From positions 9,796,001-9,860,000 of the forward strand of contig NC_052136.2 in the NCBI RefSeq assembly GCF_016086655.4: a DNA stretch of 64,000 nucleotides. The letters run 5' to 3'. The translations under genes were made by a program, and so were the position numbers. Below, one piece after another: positions 35,080 through 48,184 of this stretch (its first letter is position 1; every line of letters begins with the position of its first letter). The DNA comes from Lepeophtheirus salmonis (Eukaryota; Arthropoda; Copepoda; Siphonostomatoida; Caligidae). The notes beneath the pieces are model-generated. The model was not told the DNA's origin. It saw nothing but the letters and a program-made list of their open reading frames with translations, and did no database searches.

Positions 35080-38000
35080 TAATAAATTGTCAAATTATAG
35101 TTATAAATAAGAATTGTAATCGCAAAATAAACATTATTTTTATAATGTCTATCCCCATTCCAGAAAAAACAGCCTATTCTCCGATTCCGATTTAATCGTC
35201 TAATAATCACCGATAACATCCCCAACAATAACATCGTAATAACTTTTTGTTTGTTTCGCTCCTACATACACATTAACAAACTGGAACTGAATCTTGTTTT
35301 GAGTTGGTTGAGGTTTTATTTTAAAATAAATCAAAGTTACACAATTTAGTAAAAATCTTAAAAAGTTGCTCCTCTATTGATCTTTTTTTTTCCTCAGACC
35401 CCATAGAAAGTTCGTAGCAACAGTTTAATATGAATGATACCATAACCATCAATCAACAAAACTTTTTTGATCTTATATCTTCTACGTGTAAATTCATAAT
35501 TTAAAATAGCAATTGAAGAAAAGAATAATACATTTTATAGTGGAACAATAGACTTGAGTTTGGTATAACTGCTATAGAGGATAGATTATTTCTAAGTTTA
35601 TAAATCTTTGTCAAATAAAACAAACTCTAATAGTAAGAATGCATTAAAAATTATCTTTTGAAAGCTTGAGAGTTTCTTAATTCGGAAAGTAATAAAATAT
35701 GAATTCAAAAAACAAAAACACTTGGATACAGGAAGTATATGACAAATTGTAACTTTACAGACTCTTAAAAAACCCTCTTTTTTGAATAATTCGTAAAAAA
35801 TGGTAGGAAAGAAAACCTTACGTCGAGCTCAATAAATAAGATAAAACAGTGGTTCTTAATCTTTTTAACAATACAATTTCTATGAAGCAATTTTTCCAGA
35901 TGAACTTCATTTAAGAAATTTCAATTTTTTTTTGATATAACATTTTTTTTTTAAAAGAACAGATACTACTTAAAGGCTTTGAAAATAATTTTGATATATA
36001 GATTTTGAGTTAATATTTCTTTTTTATTGATTATTTTAGGGTTAATTCATAAAGCATCACGCTCTTTTTTCGTATAATTTCTTACTACCCTATCCTCATG
36101 TAGATTTACGTGGTTCTTTTTTTTAACCCCTTGAACAACATGGTTTTTAGAAAATTAAGTCCCTTTTGACCTTGCTATAAAAAACAAAAAAATCATTTTT
36201 TTTTTTTTTAAACTTTTTCTTTTCAAATCCCGTTTTTCTAAGAAATCATTTAAATGACGTTTTTTATTAAAAAAATCAAGACCTTCTAATAGTCTTTTAA
36301 ATGTTTTTTTATAAAAAAAATTATTTATTTATATTTCTAAATCTATTTTTATTAAGAATGAAAAAACAATCTATTTATTAAATCTTTGTCGAATGTTCTC
36401 TGTAACTTCTTTTATACCATATTGGAATGTTATTCAGATCTTCATGGTTTTATACTGACTCCCCAACAAGGATAGACGTGAATTTATTCCATAATGTTTT
36501 CTCCATAAGCGATCCAGTGGTATTTGAATGCTCCTTATTTATTATTATGCATAAGATATTATCACATCACCAGGGAGGTAAAGAACGGAAAATGAATATT
36601 ACTCTTTTTCAAGACTCATTATACCTCATTAATAAGAAATTATATTTGGTAATGAACTTGTAGCAAATTGTATAAACATAAAAGTAGTTTATTGTAGCAC
36701 CCATTTAGAAATCCTTTCTATTTGGTTTCTCTCTATTCCTCTTCAACCACCCTTTGCCCATAATACCACTCTCTGCGGTACAATTCTTTCGTAACCATTA
36801 GGGTATAATTTAGTGGTAGTTTTATACATAGTTAGTATGGTTGTAAGTAAAGTATCATTTGAGTGCGTTACAATAGTACATAACCTATATTGTAATATAA
36901 TTTAATTATAAAGATACATATATTTGAGAAAAAAAAAAAAATCCAGTTTACCCTATTTTTCAATAATTATTCGATTGTTTCAATTTTTTTTTATTCCTAC
37001 ACAGCGTTATTTAAAGAAAATATACACAGTATATTCGTTCAAATAATTTCTTCTTCCCATTATTGCTATAAATGCTGAAAGATTGAACTTCATTTAGTTT
37101 TTGTTAAATTGCAAACAATTTCCAAGTTTTCAAATGATTGAAGACAACAATTGTAGTATTAATTTAATGTTGTTTAGCCAAATTTTATTACAACTTCGTC
37201 AAATTTAGCTTCGTCTTGATATTGCCAAGAAACACATGATTTGTCTGACATTTATTAACACTGTTGTAAAAATAGTTTTAATTTTCAAATTGAGAATACA
37301 TTAAATTTTTTAGTGTTTTTATTTGTTTTAAGTGATGAGGTGGACCAGAGGGGGAAAGTGGATAAGGAAATTAAACATCAAGAGAGCCAGAATTAAATAG
37401 GAAATCGTGAGAAAACTACTGTATCATAGTTTTGTCTTTTTTAAATTAAAATATTTAATTGTTAGATTATTTATTTCATTTATTTATAATTATTATGATC
37501 AGTTCCAATTTAAAAGGCTCCCAAGAAGGAGTGAAATAAATATATTTTTGTACACTAAAAAAATAATTATTTTTTTCTCCTAAGTCCAACTAGGAAAATT
37601 GTTGGGACGTCAGTTAATCTAGTATGATTTACAAAAATTTTACAATAAATGTTTACTGTCATTAAATGAGGTTCCTTTTTACAAAATTGCACCTCAATTA
37701 GTGAGTTAGAAAGTTAATACAACTATATCAACTGTTACAAAAAGAATCAATAATTTTAATAATATAAGTAACAAAAAAGTAAGGTGAAACTGATTACATT
37801 ATATCAAAAATATTGTCTTTTAAACTTTCAAAATCAGCGTGTATTCAATATTTTATAAACAAAATTAGAGAGTTTTTAATACATTTAGAAGGAAAAACAT
37901 AGAAAAGGGAAGAAAAAAAACATTCCAAAGGCATGTGCATTGCATTTAAAAAAAATTTTTATAGCTGTATATAGGTAGAATAGACAGATGCAAAACATAG

Positions 38001-40065
38001 AGGGGGTGGAATTTCATTTCACTATATTCAGGACCGAAATATTGAGGAATAAAAAGTTATGGAGTTTACTGGATAATACTTCCATGAAAGAGTTCATAAA
38101 ATTTGGACTAGGAAAAGATGTTTTAAGGAGACCAAAAATCTTTTTTCTATAATGTTTTTATTTATTTTTATTAATTCAACAGTATGTGTATTTAAATTTG
38201 GGATAAAGAGATAAAATAAATATCTCAAATCATTGTTGCCAAATGTTATTTATTCATTGCTACAATAATCTGAGTTAAATTATAAAATTCTAACAAAAAT
38301 TTGTGGCTGTAGCTTTTTAATGTTCAAGAAAAGAGGGGTTGTTGCAGCTGTTTTCCTACGTTTTTTTTTGTTTACAAAATACAATCGAAAAGAAAAACAC
38401 TTACAAGGACATGCAATTTTTATTCGAGTAAATATTAAAACTACTGCGAATGGGACATAGAATTTGAAATTTTTTGCACTCTCACACCATAGTCTTATCA
38501 CGACTACACAAGACGTCAAATACATACATGCATTTACGTAAATGGATGCTCATATTCAAAATGAGCTATTATTACTACAAAAATGTTGAGAAAAAAATCT
38601 TGTTATTGCCCATACATATATAATTTTATTTTTTGAAAAAGCGGATAAGAGGGAAATAAGTTTTTTATTGTGTGGTATGTATTTTGGTTATATGAGCTTA
38701 ATTTGGAGCCTTGTAATTTGATATAAAATGTTTATCCCCTCCCTCTAGCTCAGTCTTATTCTTTTAATATATATTTTTCTTACAAAATTACAAATACAGT
38801 TTATAAAAAGCATTAACTATAAATAAGATATTTAAAGTTACTTCCATTCAAACAGTGTTCAACCATTTTTTTTACCATAACTTATTCATAGAATATGCAA
38901 ACAATTAAAATATTAACAGATTTATTACTTAATTCATCCCATAAAATCACCTTGATACAAATAATATGTTTGTAAATCTTGACCACTTATAATTTCATAC
39001 GTATCCGATGTGAGACATGAGCATTAAAATTTTCGATTTGAGCAATTTGACAATTTTTGGCTTTCAAAAACTTTATAAGTGCAATTAAAAATATATAATC
39101 AATAGATTATTAAACAACAATAATAGGATTTTTTTTCTTATGATCTTTGAAAAATGAGAAAAGCACGTGTTTTTTGAAAAATTACTAATCTAACCTTAAG
39201 TGGATTTTATTGTGAATATTATATATTTTTGGGATAATCATCATTAAAAGAGTAATATTTCACTTTTCTGATCAAAATGACTCACTTAAAAGATTTGTGC
39301 ATCATAATATGTAGTTGCACAATTGTAACCCACAGTTAAATTACTCATGAATACGTAGTATATAAGTAATTTTAACAGTTACTTGGCTTTCACAACTTGG
39401 GCTATGATTATTTTAGGGATAAGAGAACGATGGTCAAGAACTAGCTCCATTTCATACGGACTATTTTCAAACATTCATACTATGTGCAAGATTGGAGAAT
39501 AGAACCGATAAATATATATACATATATAAAAACAACTATTTAGATTTGCGCCGCATCTTTACGTCTTTTTATCTTGTCTTACAAGTAGGGTTTTTTATTA
39601 CTGCAGACATTCAAAAATGAAATAAAAAGCAAAGGAATCTATGTTATTTCTACATACATATCCCCAAAGAAAGATAATTTATCCATACCATTAGCAAATA
39701 AAAGCAATCAATATGTCCTTCCCCCTTATCCAAATAGAAAAACATTTTACATTTTATGAAATATTATCATATTCCCTTGAGATATAACATTTCAGAGGCT
39801 TTCAATGCAAAAACACTTTCACAAGTAAATACCAAAATGATATCAGACAAATATAGGGGATCTCCAATTACAAATGCCATCAATTTATTTGCTGGGACAT
39901 TCCATGCCAAGTATGCTATCAATAGGTTAGTATAAAATATAAACTTAACGCGAGCAAGGTTTTTTTAATTGCCAAACTAAAGTATTTTTTTTAGTTTCCC
40001 AAAATATTATAAAAATTCTTTAATTCTTGAAGAGAGAACATTAAAATGTAAAGTAATGACTATTG
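35080..40065. other. long AT-rich non-coding stretch
   Basis: Nearly 5 kb without a recognisable gene or transposase. One hAT-like terminus (CAGTGGTTCTTAATC) occurs at 35844. Short frames at 36427-36663 (+) and 38280-38525 (-) match no family. T- and A-tracts are frequent. Confidence 0.45.
35844..35870 (+). repeat. isolated hAT-like terminus
   Basis: CAGTGGTTCTTAATCTTTTT has the typical hAT terminal form. The partner end and target duplication were not found. Confidence 0.35.
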
Positions 40066-40069
40066 CGTG

Positions 40070-40295
40070 TGCACATGAACGCTAGAGATAAATACAGAGA
40101 ATCAAATAAGGAGTTATAAATGTAAGTCCTTGTCAGACTCACAGTGGAATAATTGAGGATCGCCATCAGAATTCTTACTCATTTTCTTATGGTACTTGCA
40201 GCTGATCAAATGAACCGTCAAGACAGCTGAACTTCTCTTCTCCAAAGAATTCCTCAAAATGTCAGTATTACCATGTTAGCTGTTCTTTTTCTTTT
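40070..40295 (+). repeat. dispersed repeat R1 copy
   Basis: GTGTGCACATGAACGCTAG, TAAGTCCTTGTCAGACTCAC, ATAATTGAGGATCGCCATCA, CTTGCAGCTGATCAAATGA and CAAGACAGCTGAACTTCTCT follow the R1 order. Part of the middle is deleted. The following open frame (40338-40583) is outside the repeat and unrecognised. Confidence 0.65.
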
Positions 40296-40914
40296 ATTTT
40301 TACATACCGAGAGGTCCTGTTTTATACAACTCTAGCTATGAATATGCTACTCATGTCTGAGAAGTTAATAATTTTTCCGTGTACCTGGAAGGTTACTCTA
40401 AAAATCATCATAGTAAAGTTTCAGATCCATGAGATGACCTGGACCCGTTTTCTTGACACTGGAATTTGTATTTGTAGCCCTCTCGTTCAATTTTCAAAAT
40501 TTTGCTATCAATTTGTACTAAAAGATATCATTTTCATATTGCATAACATTTTTGTGGGTCTTATTTGTGATTTTAGTCTTTGAATAATGTAGGAACAGTA
40601 AAGTTAAATAACCTAAATATATACCTAATTATTGAAGCATATTTGTATTATAGACAAGGAAAAAATAAGCGTGTCAAAACAATGGGAACAGGTAAAAAAC
40701 TTGTTACATTTTAGTAGTTATAATTTTGGAACAGGCCAAAAGACAATCTATTTCTGTGAAGTTTGTATATTTTAATCTTCAAACATCAACAATTATCCTT
40801 TTTAAAATGAAAATCTTCAGTGATTTAAAATATTTTAAATCACAGAACCTATATTTTTAAACGGATAATTCTCGAGTTTGAAGATTTTTATGTGCAAAAT
40901 TTTTAGAAAATAAA

Positions 40915-40965
40915 TTATGTCACTCATTTACGTAACCTCGATCAAAAAAAGACTCGTGATGTGGC
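40915..40965 (+). repeat. dispersed repeat R2, short copy
   Basis: GTCACTCATTTACGTAACCT followed by CGATCAAAAAAAGACTCGTGAT corresponds to the left part of R2. Similarity then ends. Confidence 0.4.
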
Positions 40966-41294
40966 TTCCATACACATCAGGGATAATAAAGCTGATGTGC
41001 TTCTAAGAATGAAAACGCATAATAAATTAGGTAACCTATTTTTATTCATAACCCATTAAAAATTATGTATATATATGTGGAAACAAATAATAATTAAGTT
41101 AAATGCAATACTTCAATTATTATAATTAAAAACACAGTTATTGGGAGTGCATTTTTTATTAGACAAACTTAATGTTATAACCTAAATATGTATGTGAGTA
41201 CATTTTGTATTTGAAGAAAAAGAGATTTTATACATGTACATACAAATATATTTAATCAGAATATCTTAATTTTATTCTTTGAAAAAATAATATT

Positions 41295-42118
41295 ATTCAG
41301 GGTTCGCAAGCTTTCCAAGCTGCCACTTTGGCACGCTCTCTTGGGAAAATTTAAGGCAGTTAGACAGCTAATTTTTTTTGAATAGCTTGTTCAAACTTAC
41401 AACAGTTGGATATAAATGGAATCAATTGACGTGTTCGTTGTTCCACATATTTGGAAAAGGTAAAGCTTCCTCTTCGGAATTTGTACCGTGAGTGACAACG
41501 TAATAATTGCTCGGGACTCAGTAACACGTTCGTTTGCAAGTAAAAGAGGAAATTTGAGGTCTCTGAAGGTGATTTTGAGACAAATAATGGTGTTTGGGAT
41601 GATTAAATCCGATCTCATGCGTTCCCCAAACAAGGCCTCAGGGTCAACACTGATCCTACCTGGACGTGCTAAAGACCAGTGTGAAGCCCTGAATTGACAC
41701 GGTTGACAAGGGGAGGCCTTATATGGGGCATTAGGATTTGCTCCTTGCCACACCTCGAAAAAAAGAAGTATCAAATGGCTCAAAAACAATTTAGACACCT
41801 TCATCTAGCCGAATTTTTGGCCTCCAAACTTGTGAGATCTGAATATGATTGATTTTTTTGTAAGACACCATAAAACGACAAACCAAACGAACCCCCAGCA
41901 ACACCAAAGACGAACTTATCTGTTAGATCGATTCCAGGATTTGCCAAGGGAACAAGTAGCAAAGGCAGCGTATAGAGACTGTAATTGAGGTTGAAGGTGA
42001 TTTTACTGGTTAAAATTTATCAGAATCTGCGTTTTTTTTTTATCTCATAACTGGTTGGAGAGAAAATTGCATTTGAAGAAAATCGGTTTTGCGGCATCGA
42101 TAGTTTGCACACCCTGTA
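41295..42118 (+). mobile_element. mariner element with degenerate TIRs
   Basis: The left end TTCAGGGTTCGCAAGCTTTC pairs with the right end, whose reverse complement is TACAGGGTGTGCAAACTATC; both continue to GCTGCC/GATGCC. CAGGGTGTGCAAAC-type termini are common for mariners. The span of about 820 bp is short for the family because the N-terminal half of the transposase is missing. Strand is set by the enclosed pseudogene. Confidence 0.7.
41470..42005 (+). pseudogene. mariner transposase pseudogene, C-terminal two thirds
   Basis: Frame pieces in order: MVFGMIKSD (about 41589-41615), YLDVLKTSVKP plus IDTVDKGRPYMGH (about 41660-41735), RKKRSIKWLKNNLDTFI (about 41757-41808) and PNFWPPNL with DLNMIDFFV (about 41810-41860). 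Then come KTTNQTNPQQHQRRT and DLPREQVAKAA, and in a shifted frame IETVIEVEGDF (about 41970-42002). The third catalytic region has Ile-Asp in place of Leu-Asp; the second (QQDSAPAH-like) is unrecognisable. The long overlapping frame on the opposite strand (41397-41804) is an antisense by-product. Confidence 0.8.
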
Positions 42119-42720
42119 GGAGGTTCGTATATATGATGTGCTTGTTACACAATGTGCATTTTATCAATTAATTAATTATCTTTTTAGTAAGTTATGTAGC
42201 CATTCCTTAAAAAAGTTGAACCTTTTGTTCATTGATTCATTACTTCATTTTCCTTTCTTTTACATTTAATTTTATTAACAAATTTAAATATTGATTTAAC
42301 TAACTTTGATATGATTAATAGAAGATACTTTTTCGATTTATATATTTTTTGAATGCATTTTTTTTCTTTCACTCATTTTTTCAAAAATGAAATCATCAGA
42401 CGATATACTTCTCCAATTAAAAATTATGATATCAATTTGAATTTTTAATAATTTAATAAAAGTGAAAGCTTAAAATTGTTATATTTATAAAAAAAACAGC
42501 CAATATTTATAAGCTAGCTCATTGAATCGGTTAAGCTTATGTATTTTCAGTAGAAGGTACCAACTGATTTTAAGTTTTGATTAAAATCTTTTTATTGTAT
42601 TAACGAGCAAGGTAATAATTTAACAAAACACTAAATAATATTGGCTAATTACACAAGGGAATAGTTAGGGGGGCAGGGGATTTTAAAAAATGAATTGAAG
42701 ATAATAATCGAATTTGTCTA
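42119..42720. other. AT-rich non-coding stretch
   Basis: Nothing recognised. Confidence 0.45.
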
Positions 42721-43508
42721 TGAGCACAGAATACAAAACTGATCTAATTTTTTCTCTGAGTTATCAGAATTCTGAAATATCTGGGATTATAATAATTTGG
42801 CACTATTATTGTTCAGAGTCATTTTTATCCATTAAACGATGACTGAATTAAAAGTAGGATACAAATGGAGTGACTTAAAAAAAAAATCCTTGGAGATTTA
42901 TATTTTAAAAATACATTTTTCTTAATTTATACATTAATTATTTTCTATAATATAGGATATAATATTCTTCATCACTATGTATTAAGGGTAAGTTAAAGTG
43001 CATCTTAAAGAGATGGGCTGGAGGGGCTGTAGCCCCCCCCCAAAAAAAAAAATTAATATTAAAATTTTCAAAAGTAATAGTTTCTATGAATAGCTATGGA
43101 CTTTTGAAATATTTTTTCGAAATTCTTGTATATTTTGTGTGAACAAATGTGTATTTTTGAAAAAAAATTCTAAAAAATTTTATGTTTTTGAAGTCATGTG
43201 TATATATGAAATTATTTTGGAAAATATTTAACATTTGAAAATTATTTTGGAACATATTTAATATTTAAAATTTTTTTTGGAAAATATTTAATATTTGAAA
43301 TTTTTTTTCCAAAAACTTAATTTTTGAAATTTTATTCCATAAAATATAATTTCTCAAAAACACTTTTAATAAATTTTAATAATCCTACTTTTAATTTGGG
43401 GATTATTTTAAGGGTAAAAAAGGACTCTGAACGATAATAGTGCCAATTACAATAATCCCAGAGAGTTCACAATTCAGATGACTGATTAGTTTTGGATTCT
43501 GCGCTCAA
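42721..43508. repeat. large inverted repeat, arms about 130-140 bp
   Basis: Left arm 42721-42860 (GAATACAAAACTGATCTAAT ... GGCACTATTATTGTTCAGAG ... AATTAAAAGTAGGAT) matches the reverse complement of 43382-43508 (GAATCCAAAACTAATCAGTC ... GGCACTATTATCGTTCAGAG ... AATTAAAAGTAGGAT). The spacer of about 520 bp is AT-rich with no coding frame. A third copy of the arm lies at 58650-58870, so the arm is a dispersed repeat rather than a unique palindrome. Confidence 0.85.
43015..43340. repeat. degenerate AT-rich short repeats inside the inverted repeat
   Basis: After GGCTGTAGC-C9 the sequence repeats TTTTGGAAAATATTTAATAT-type units of about 40 bp three or four times. Composition and style match the block at 13490-13990. 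Confidence 0.5.
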
Positions 43509-43569
43509 AGATAAATTTATTTTTTGGCTTGAATTTACTTGTACAAAATGAGTGTTCTCCTGTGTTATT

Positions 43570-44530
43570 AGCTTAAGTTCTAATATTTAAATTTGTGCTA
43601 CTTAGCATGTAAAAAATTATTACCTTAAATTCAATATATGTAGGTTCAATTCAGGCCCACTCCTATAAAAGGAAAAATAAGGATATGCATACGAACTTTA
43701 AAGACAATACGCTAGTCAGATTTAGTAATTTTAATAATATAATACTTACTTATACTTAATGGGTGTAACTCCATCTGATAAATTAAAAGATCATTAAAAA
43801 AATTGCTTAGTTGCTATGCCAATTTATGTAACTTTATTATTTTCTTGCAGTGATGAGCAGGTTAAATTTTCAATGGTAGTCCGGCTATAAATTTTACAAA
43901 AAGTATTGTTTTTTAAAAAAAAAATTTATTTTTAAAATTATTTTGGGATTGTTTTATTGAAACAGTAAAAGTTTTGATCTTTTTTTTCTTCTGTATTTGT
44001 AACATTTAAACACAAATATAATAGATACCATAAGCGGTAAATTATTATGCACAAGTTAAAACAGATAATGAAGTAAATTTATTTAATCAATGGTTCATTT
44101 AAAGGAAAAATAGAAGGGAAAAACTACTTCCAATACAAAATGATTATATTTTAATGTTCTCTTTGGGATATAAAAGACAAATGAAATGAAATAAGTATAC
44201 ATTTTTTAAGAATAAGGGCAAAAATTGTAATATCAGCTCATTCAGTGTTTGAATGTAATATTTTTATTTATTTACGTAAGTACTTAATTAAGAAAATAAT
44301 GTATTTAATGTTAGAATAAAGATGTTCATCATAATCATAGAAAAAAAGTGCTTTTACTTTTAAGAAAGCACATTTTTACATACATATATGTAATTAGTTT
44401 GATATTTTACTACATACAATTAGCTATAATCAAAAAAAGATTATATACTTAGAGTTGTATAAAATTTTATTTTACAAAGATGTCATCATTAGTCTTTACT
44501 TCTTGAAGAAAGATCATCTCAGTATTAATT
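43570..44530. other. AT-rich non-coding stretch
   Basis: Nothing recognised. Confidence 0.45.
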
Positions 44531-44534
44531 AATT

Positions 44535-44760
44535 GCTAGTGTGCTCATAAAAGACGGAGAGTAACAATGATGATTACTTGTAGGCTTAATATAAGTGTGA
44601 GTCGTGTTGAACTCTTAGTAGCTGTGAAGATCCACATCAGAACAATTTAGTGTTTCTTTTCTACTTCTCATATCTACTTGCAGATAATTTAATATAACCT
44701 CTTGACATCTAATCTGCTCTTCTCTCAAACTTTCTTCAAATGGTAATACTTACTATTTAC
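44535..44760 (+). repeat. dispersed repeat R1 copy
   Basis: Starts TGTGCTCATAAAAGACGGAG and AGTAACAATGATGATTACTT. After an unclear middle it contains GAAGATCCACATCAGAACAA, CATATCTACTTGCAG, TCTTGACATCTAATCTGCTC and TTCTTCAAATGGTAATACT. More diverged than the 19775 copy. Confidence 0.6.
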
Positions 44761-46190
44761 TGTTTGAGTTTTTTCAGTTGTACGAACTTGGCTTACATTA
44801 AATACTGTTTTAGTGGTCTGACGTCATAAGTTCTCAGTTTAAACATAGAAATAGTAGAGAGCTTTATATAAATTTTAAATTTTATATAAATATTTATATA
44901 TTACTAACTCGTGATTGGCTCAATGCTACATCCCCAAGATACGTGGAGTTAGGAAAGAATGAGTCCTTGATATCCAAAGTGCAAATGATCATATATGCTG
45001 CAAGGGGGTTAAACTTAGTCCCATTACGTCGAGTCTACAAAAGTATGTTTCGAGGTCTATCGAAACATATAATACTATATCTTTGCGATTTACGTCCACG
45101 CTTACAAAAATAATCTATTCTAGAATCGTAAATAACTTGAAATTCATATTGGTCATATGTTTCTTAGAGAAGAAGAGAAAGGGCCTAACTAGAGGGTGAC
45201 AGATGTGAGTGATGCACTGTTGGACTTTGTATTATATAATTACCAGTTTGGGTTAAATAATAACACTAAAAGGGAGTATATTTTAAGTAAGGTGTAGTAG
45301 AAGGAAATCCATTATTTTTAATGGACTTTTTAATTTCCATCGGAATCGATAATTTCCATTATTAACCATAGCGCAGGATACACATTACTAAAGCTATCTA
45401 ATGAAAAAAAAAAAAAAATGATTTCTTTTTACAACAGCTATTATTAAAATGTATTTTCCCAAAAACCAAATTTGTTTTAACACGTTATAATTATCTTTTA
45501 CTAATGACGTGTAGTTTTTTCCTCAATTAATAATAAAAACAATTGAAGCAATAAAAATTTGTTGCACCTGGGCCTATAAATAAGTCAAATGATCAATTCG
45601 ATATGAACAATCCTCCAAATCATTTTATGAGATAGAAGAAATATGTTTTATATGCAGAAACAAATATGAGGACCCCAAAATGATAAAGACTTAAATATTT
45701 TCTTTCTTCATTATATATGTATATATTTTCTTTTAGGTATCAAGTAACTAATAACGTGATACGGGGGATATTAAGACATGATTACTCCTACATACATGCA
45801 TGAATGAAGGTCTTGAATATTACAATAATATTAACAATAAGGAACATTTTATTATATTAGGTAAAGCATGGTTGATATATAAGTAAAGATCCCCCTTCTT
45901 TCATGTGTAGGTAAAAGAAGTGTGTGATCATAATGATGTGAATGAAAAATGTAAATAAAACTCGGTAAAAGAATATTATCATTACTATTTTATTTTTAGT
46001 ATTATTATTATAAGGATAGTTTTCAATTTGGAGCACCTTGCTCCAAGTGAGTGGTGGTCATCATCATACATTTATCCCAAATATCGCTCTGACATAAATA
46101 TTAATGTTACTCCCTTTCACTCTCTCAATTTCCTTACTTGAACAACAATAGCAAAATAGAAACACCCTACATAAAGATATGAATGTACAT
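44761..46190. other. AT-rich non-coding stretch
   Basis: Only a small hairpin (TATGTTTCGA, 6-base loop, TCGAAACATA at 45044-45069). No coding frame or transposon recognised. Confidence 0.45.
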
Positions 46191-46864
46191 TAGGCCGGTT
46201 ATTTTTTCAACTTTATTCTAATTTCAATTACGGCTCGTTCGGAAAAGTTAGGATTTGGTAAAGCAGTATCCTGCTTAAAGTTTCATTGACCTACGATGTC
46301 ATCTTTAGGTAGCACATCTATTTGAAAGTTTGAAAGGAGACAACAGTTCTTTACTTCGTTCATAAAAATGAAAATACAGCATTTATCCTTATTTTACTTT
46401 AATTAATGATTATAGCTAGTAAAAAATATTAAAAAAACTTTTTTTCTGAAGCTACCCTACGGATCAAAAAGAAAGAATATCATCAGAAAAATTTAATTTG
46501 TCGTTTCTGAAAATATGAAAAAAAAAATGATGCCCCCTATAGGAGGATCATCAAAATTTCTTAATTTTTTTTTTTTTTTTTGCTCAATAAGACAATTTTA
46601 GAAAAAAACACTTTTGCAACACTTTTTAAAGGGTTAAAAAATGTCTATCAAAACTATTTTTGCAAAATAACTAAAAATCTATTATTAGTATCTATAGTCA
46701 CTAATTAGTGAGTTTCTACCTTTTTTCATAGGTTGATTGAGATGTGCGACCAAAAGATGATCACATAGGACAATGCAATTTGGCGTAGGTAATTTTCATA
46801 TAACAACTTTTCTGCACAACTCGTAATCGAAATTTGAAAAAAAGTTGAAAGTCAACCCGCTCTA
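46191..46864. mobile_element. MITE with TIRs of about 130 bp
   Basis: The left arm (46191-46325) starts TAGGCCGGTTATTTTTTCAA. The right arm (46735-46864) has reverse complement TAGAGCGGGTTGACTTTCAA. Matching blocks run inward in the same order: AATTTCAATTACGGCTCGT / AATTTCGATTACGAGTTGT, GAAAAGTT, and ATCTTTAGGTAGCACATCT / ATCTTTTGGTCGCACATCT. TA flanks both ends, pointing to a Tc1/mariner-type mobiliser. The core of about 410 bp has no coding frame. The parent element is unknown. Confidence 0.75.
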
Positions 46865-46869
46865 TTGTA

Positions 46870-48180
46870 TATATCAAGAGTTGAAAATTCAAAGCACTCT
46901 TGGTATATTAAAAAAAGAAACACCGAAAACTAACATGGTCACCTTAACAATTTTGAAGAATATTTGGAGAAAGAGCAACTTCGTTGTTGTGAGGTTTAAT
47001 TGAATTACATACAAGCAGCAGTAAAAAAAAGTGTCACTCTGTATCCAACAAGGTCATAGGTAGAAATTAGACCAATGTTGATCATCAAATCTAAGAAAAA
47101 TGATAACGGCTTCGGAAAATATAACAAAACAATGCTCGGATAGCCAACTACAAAAGGCTTAGAATTTAGGGCTTTATACATATTTATAAGTTGTTGGACC
47201 TTTTTGAAGTTTTCTCAAATGCTTCGTATACTACTTTGATTCGAAAAAAAGTTTATTAGAACATAGGAATGACACTGATTGACATAATTTTTATTTTGCT
47301 GTGTCCTTGGTTTGAGATGGTGTTCCCTTGATTGTTTTTATCTCGATAAACATGAAAATAAACAATATACATCGAATTTTTACTTTTGTGATCTAAAGAA
47401 TCTTCTCCATTCTATGATGATTATAGTCAATTTCAACTCTCAATTTTTGTTTTGCTTTATACTAGTATTATTTGGTATGCCGGAACAACATTGGTAAGGG
47501 AGTGGTTAAGCATTTAAAACAGTACTATTCTGAATTGCTATTGAAAACAATACTTCCAATACAATTGTGTTAAAATAACTAAGCTCACTGATGGCTTAAA
47601 ACCAAAAAATTTGAGCTAGTAGCTCTTCCCTCTAAATAAAATTATGGTCCATTAACACAAAAACCCTAGTTAATAAATTTATAGAAATTAAAAGAAATCC
47701 TCAATTTATTTTTACTTCATAAATTTATACAACTAAGTGTTTTTGAATATATTTTCGTAAAACTATTGGCTTTATATTCAAATTTATGAACTAAAATTAA
47801 ATATTCAGTAATGTTTGACATAACGTATAACATTCATTTGATATATAACACTTTGTATGATCCGACTATGACTTTTATCAACTATAGAATCTATTATATT
47901 ATTTTTGTTTAATTATGAAAGGGAATTTTTGGACCTTTAAGTATAATTTACGGTGACTCCCAAAAGGATTAATCAGAGTATTATTGTATTAGTTGATATA
48001 GAAGATAATTAGTTTAGGAATGCAAATGTAATACAGACAATAAAAAAAAAAACTATACATCAAAGTTGCCAAACCCAAATGGTAGCTGGAATAGATTCTT
48101 CTGATTCATTAGTATCTATTTTTAGCAGAAAAATGCCGCTTTTTATTATACTAAAAAAGAAGCCACTTTAACATTTTTTG
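46870..48180. other. AT-rich non-coding stretch
   Basis: A 61-codon frame at 47312-47497 is unrecognised. Nothing else supported. Confidence 0.4.
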
Positions 48181-48184
48181 TCAT

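Noticed and set aside
41397..41804. 135-codon minus-strand open frame, the longest in the window
   Set aside because: It is antisense to a clear plus-strand mariner pseudogene (YLDVLKTSVKP, PREQVAKAA), which explains its GC content and openness.
43640..43670. GGTTCAATTC, resembling a tRNA B box
   Set aside because: No A box, acceptor stem or anticodon arm can be placed around it.
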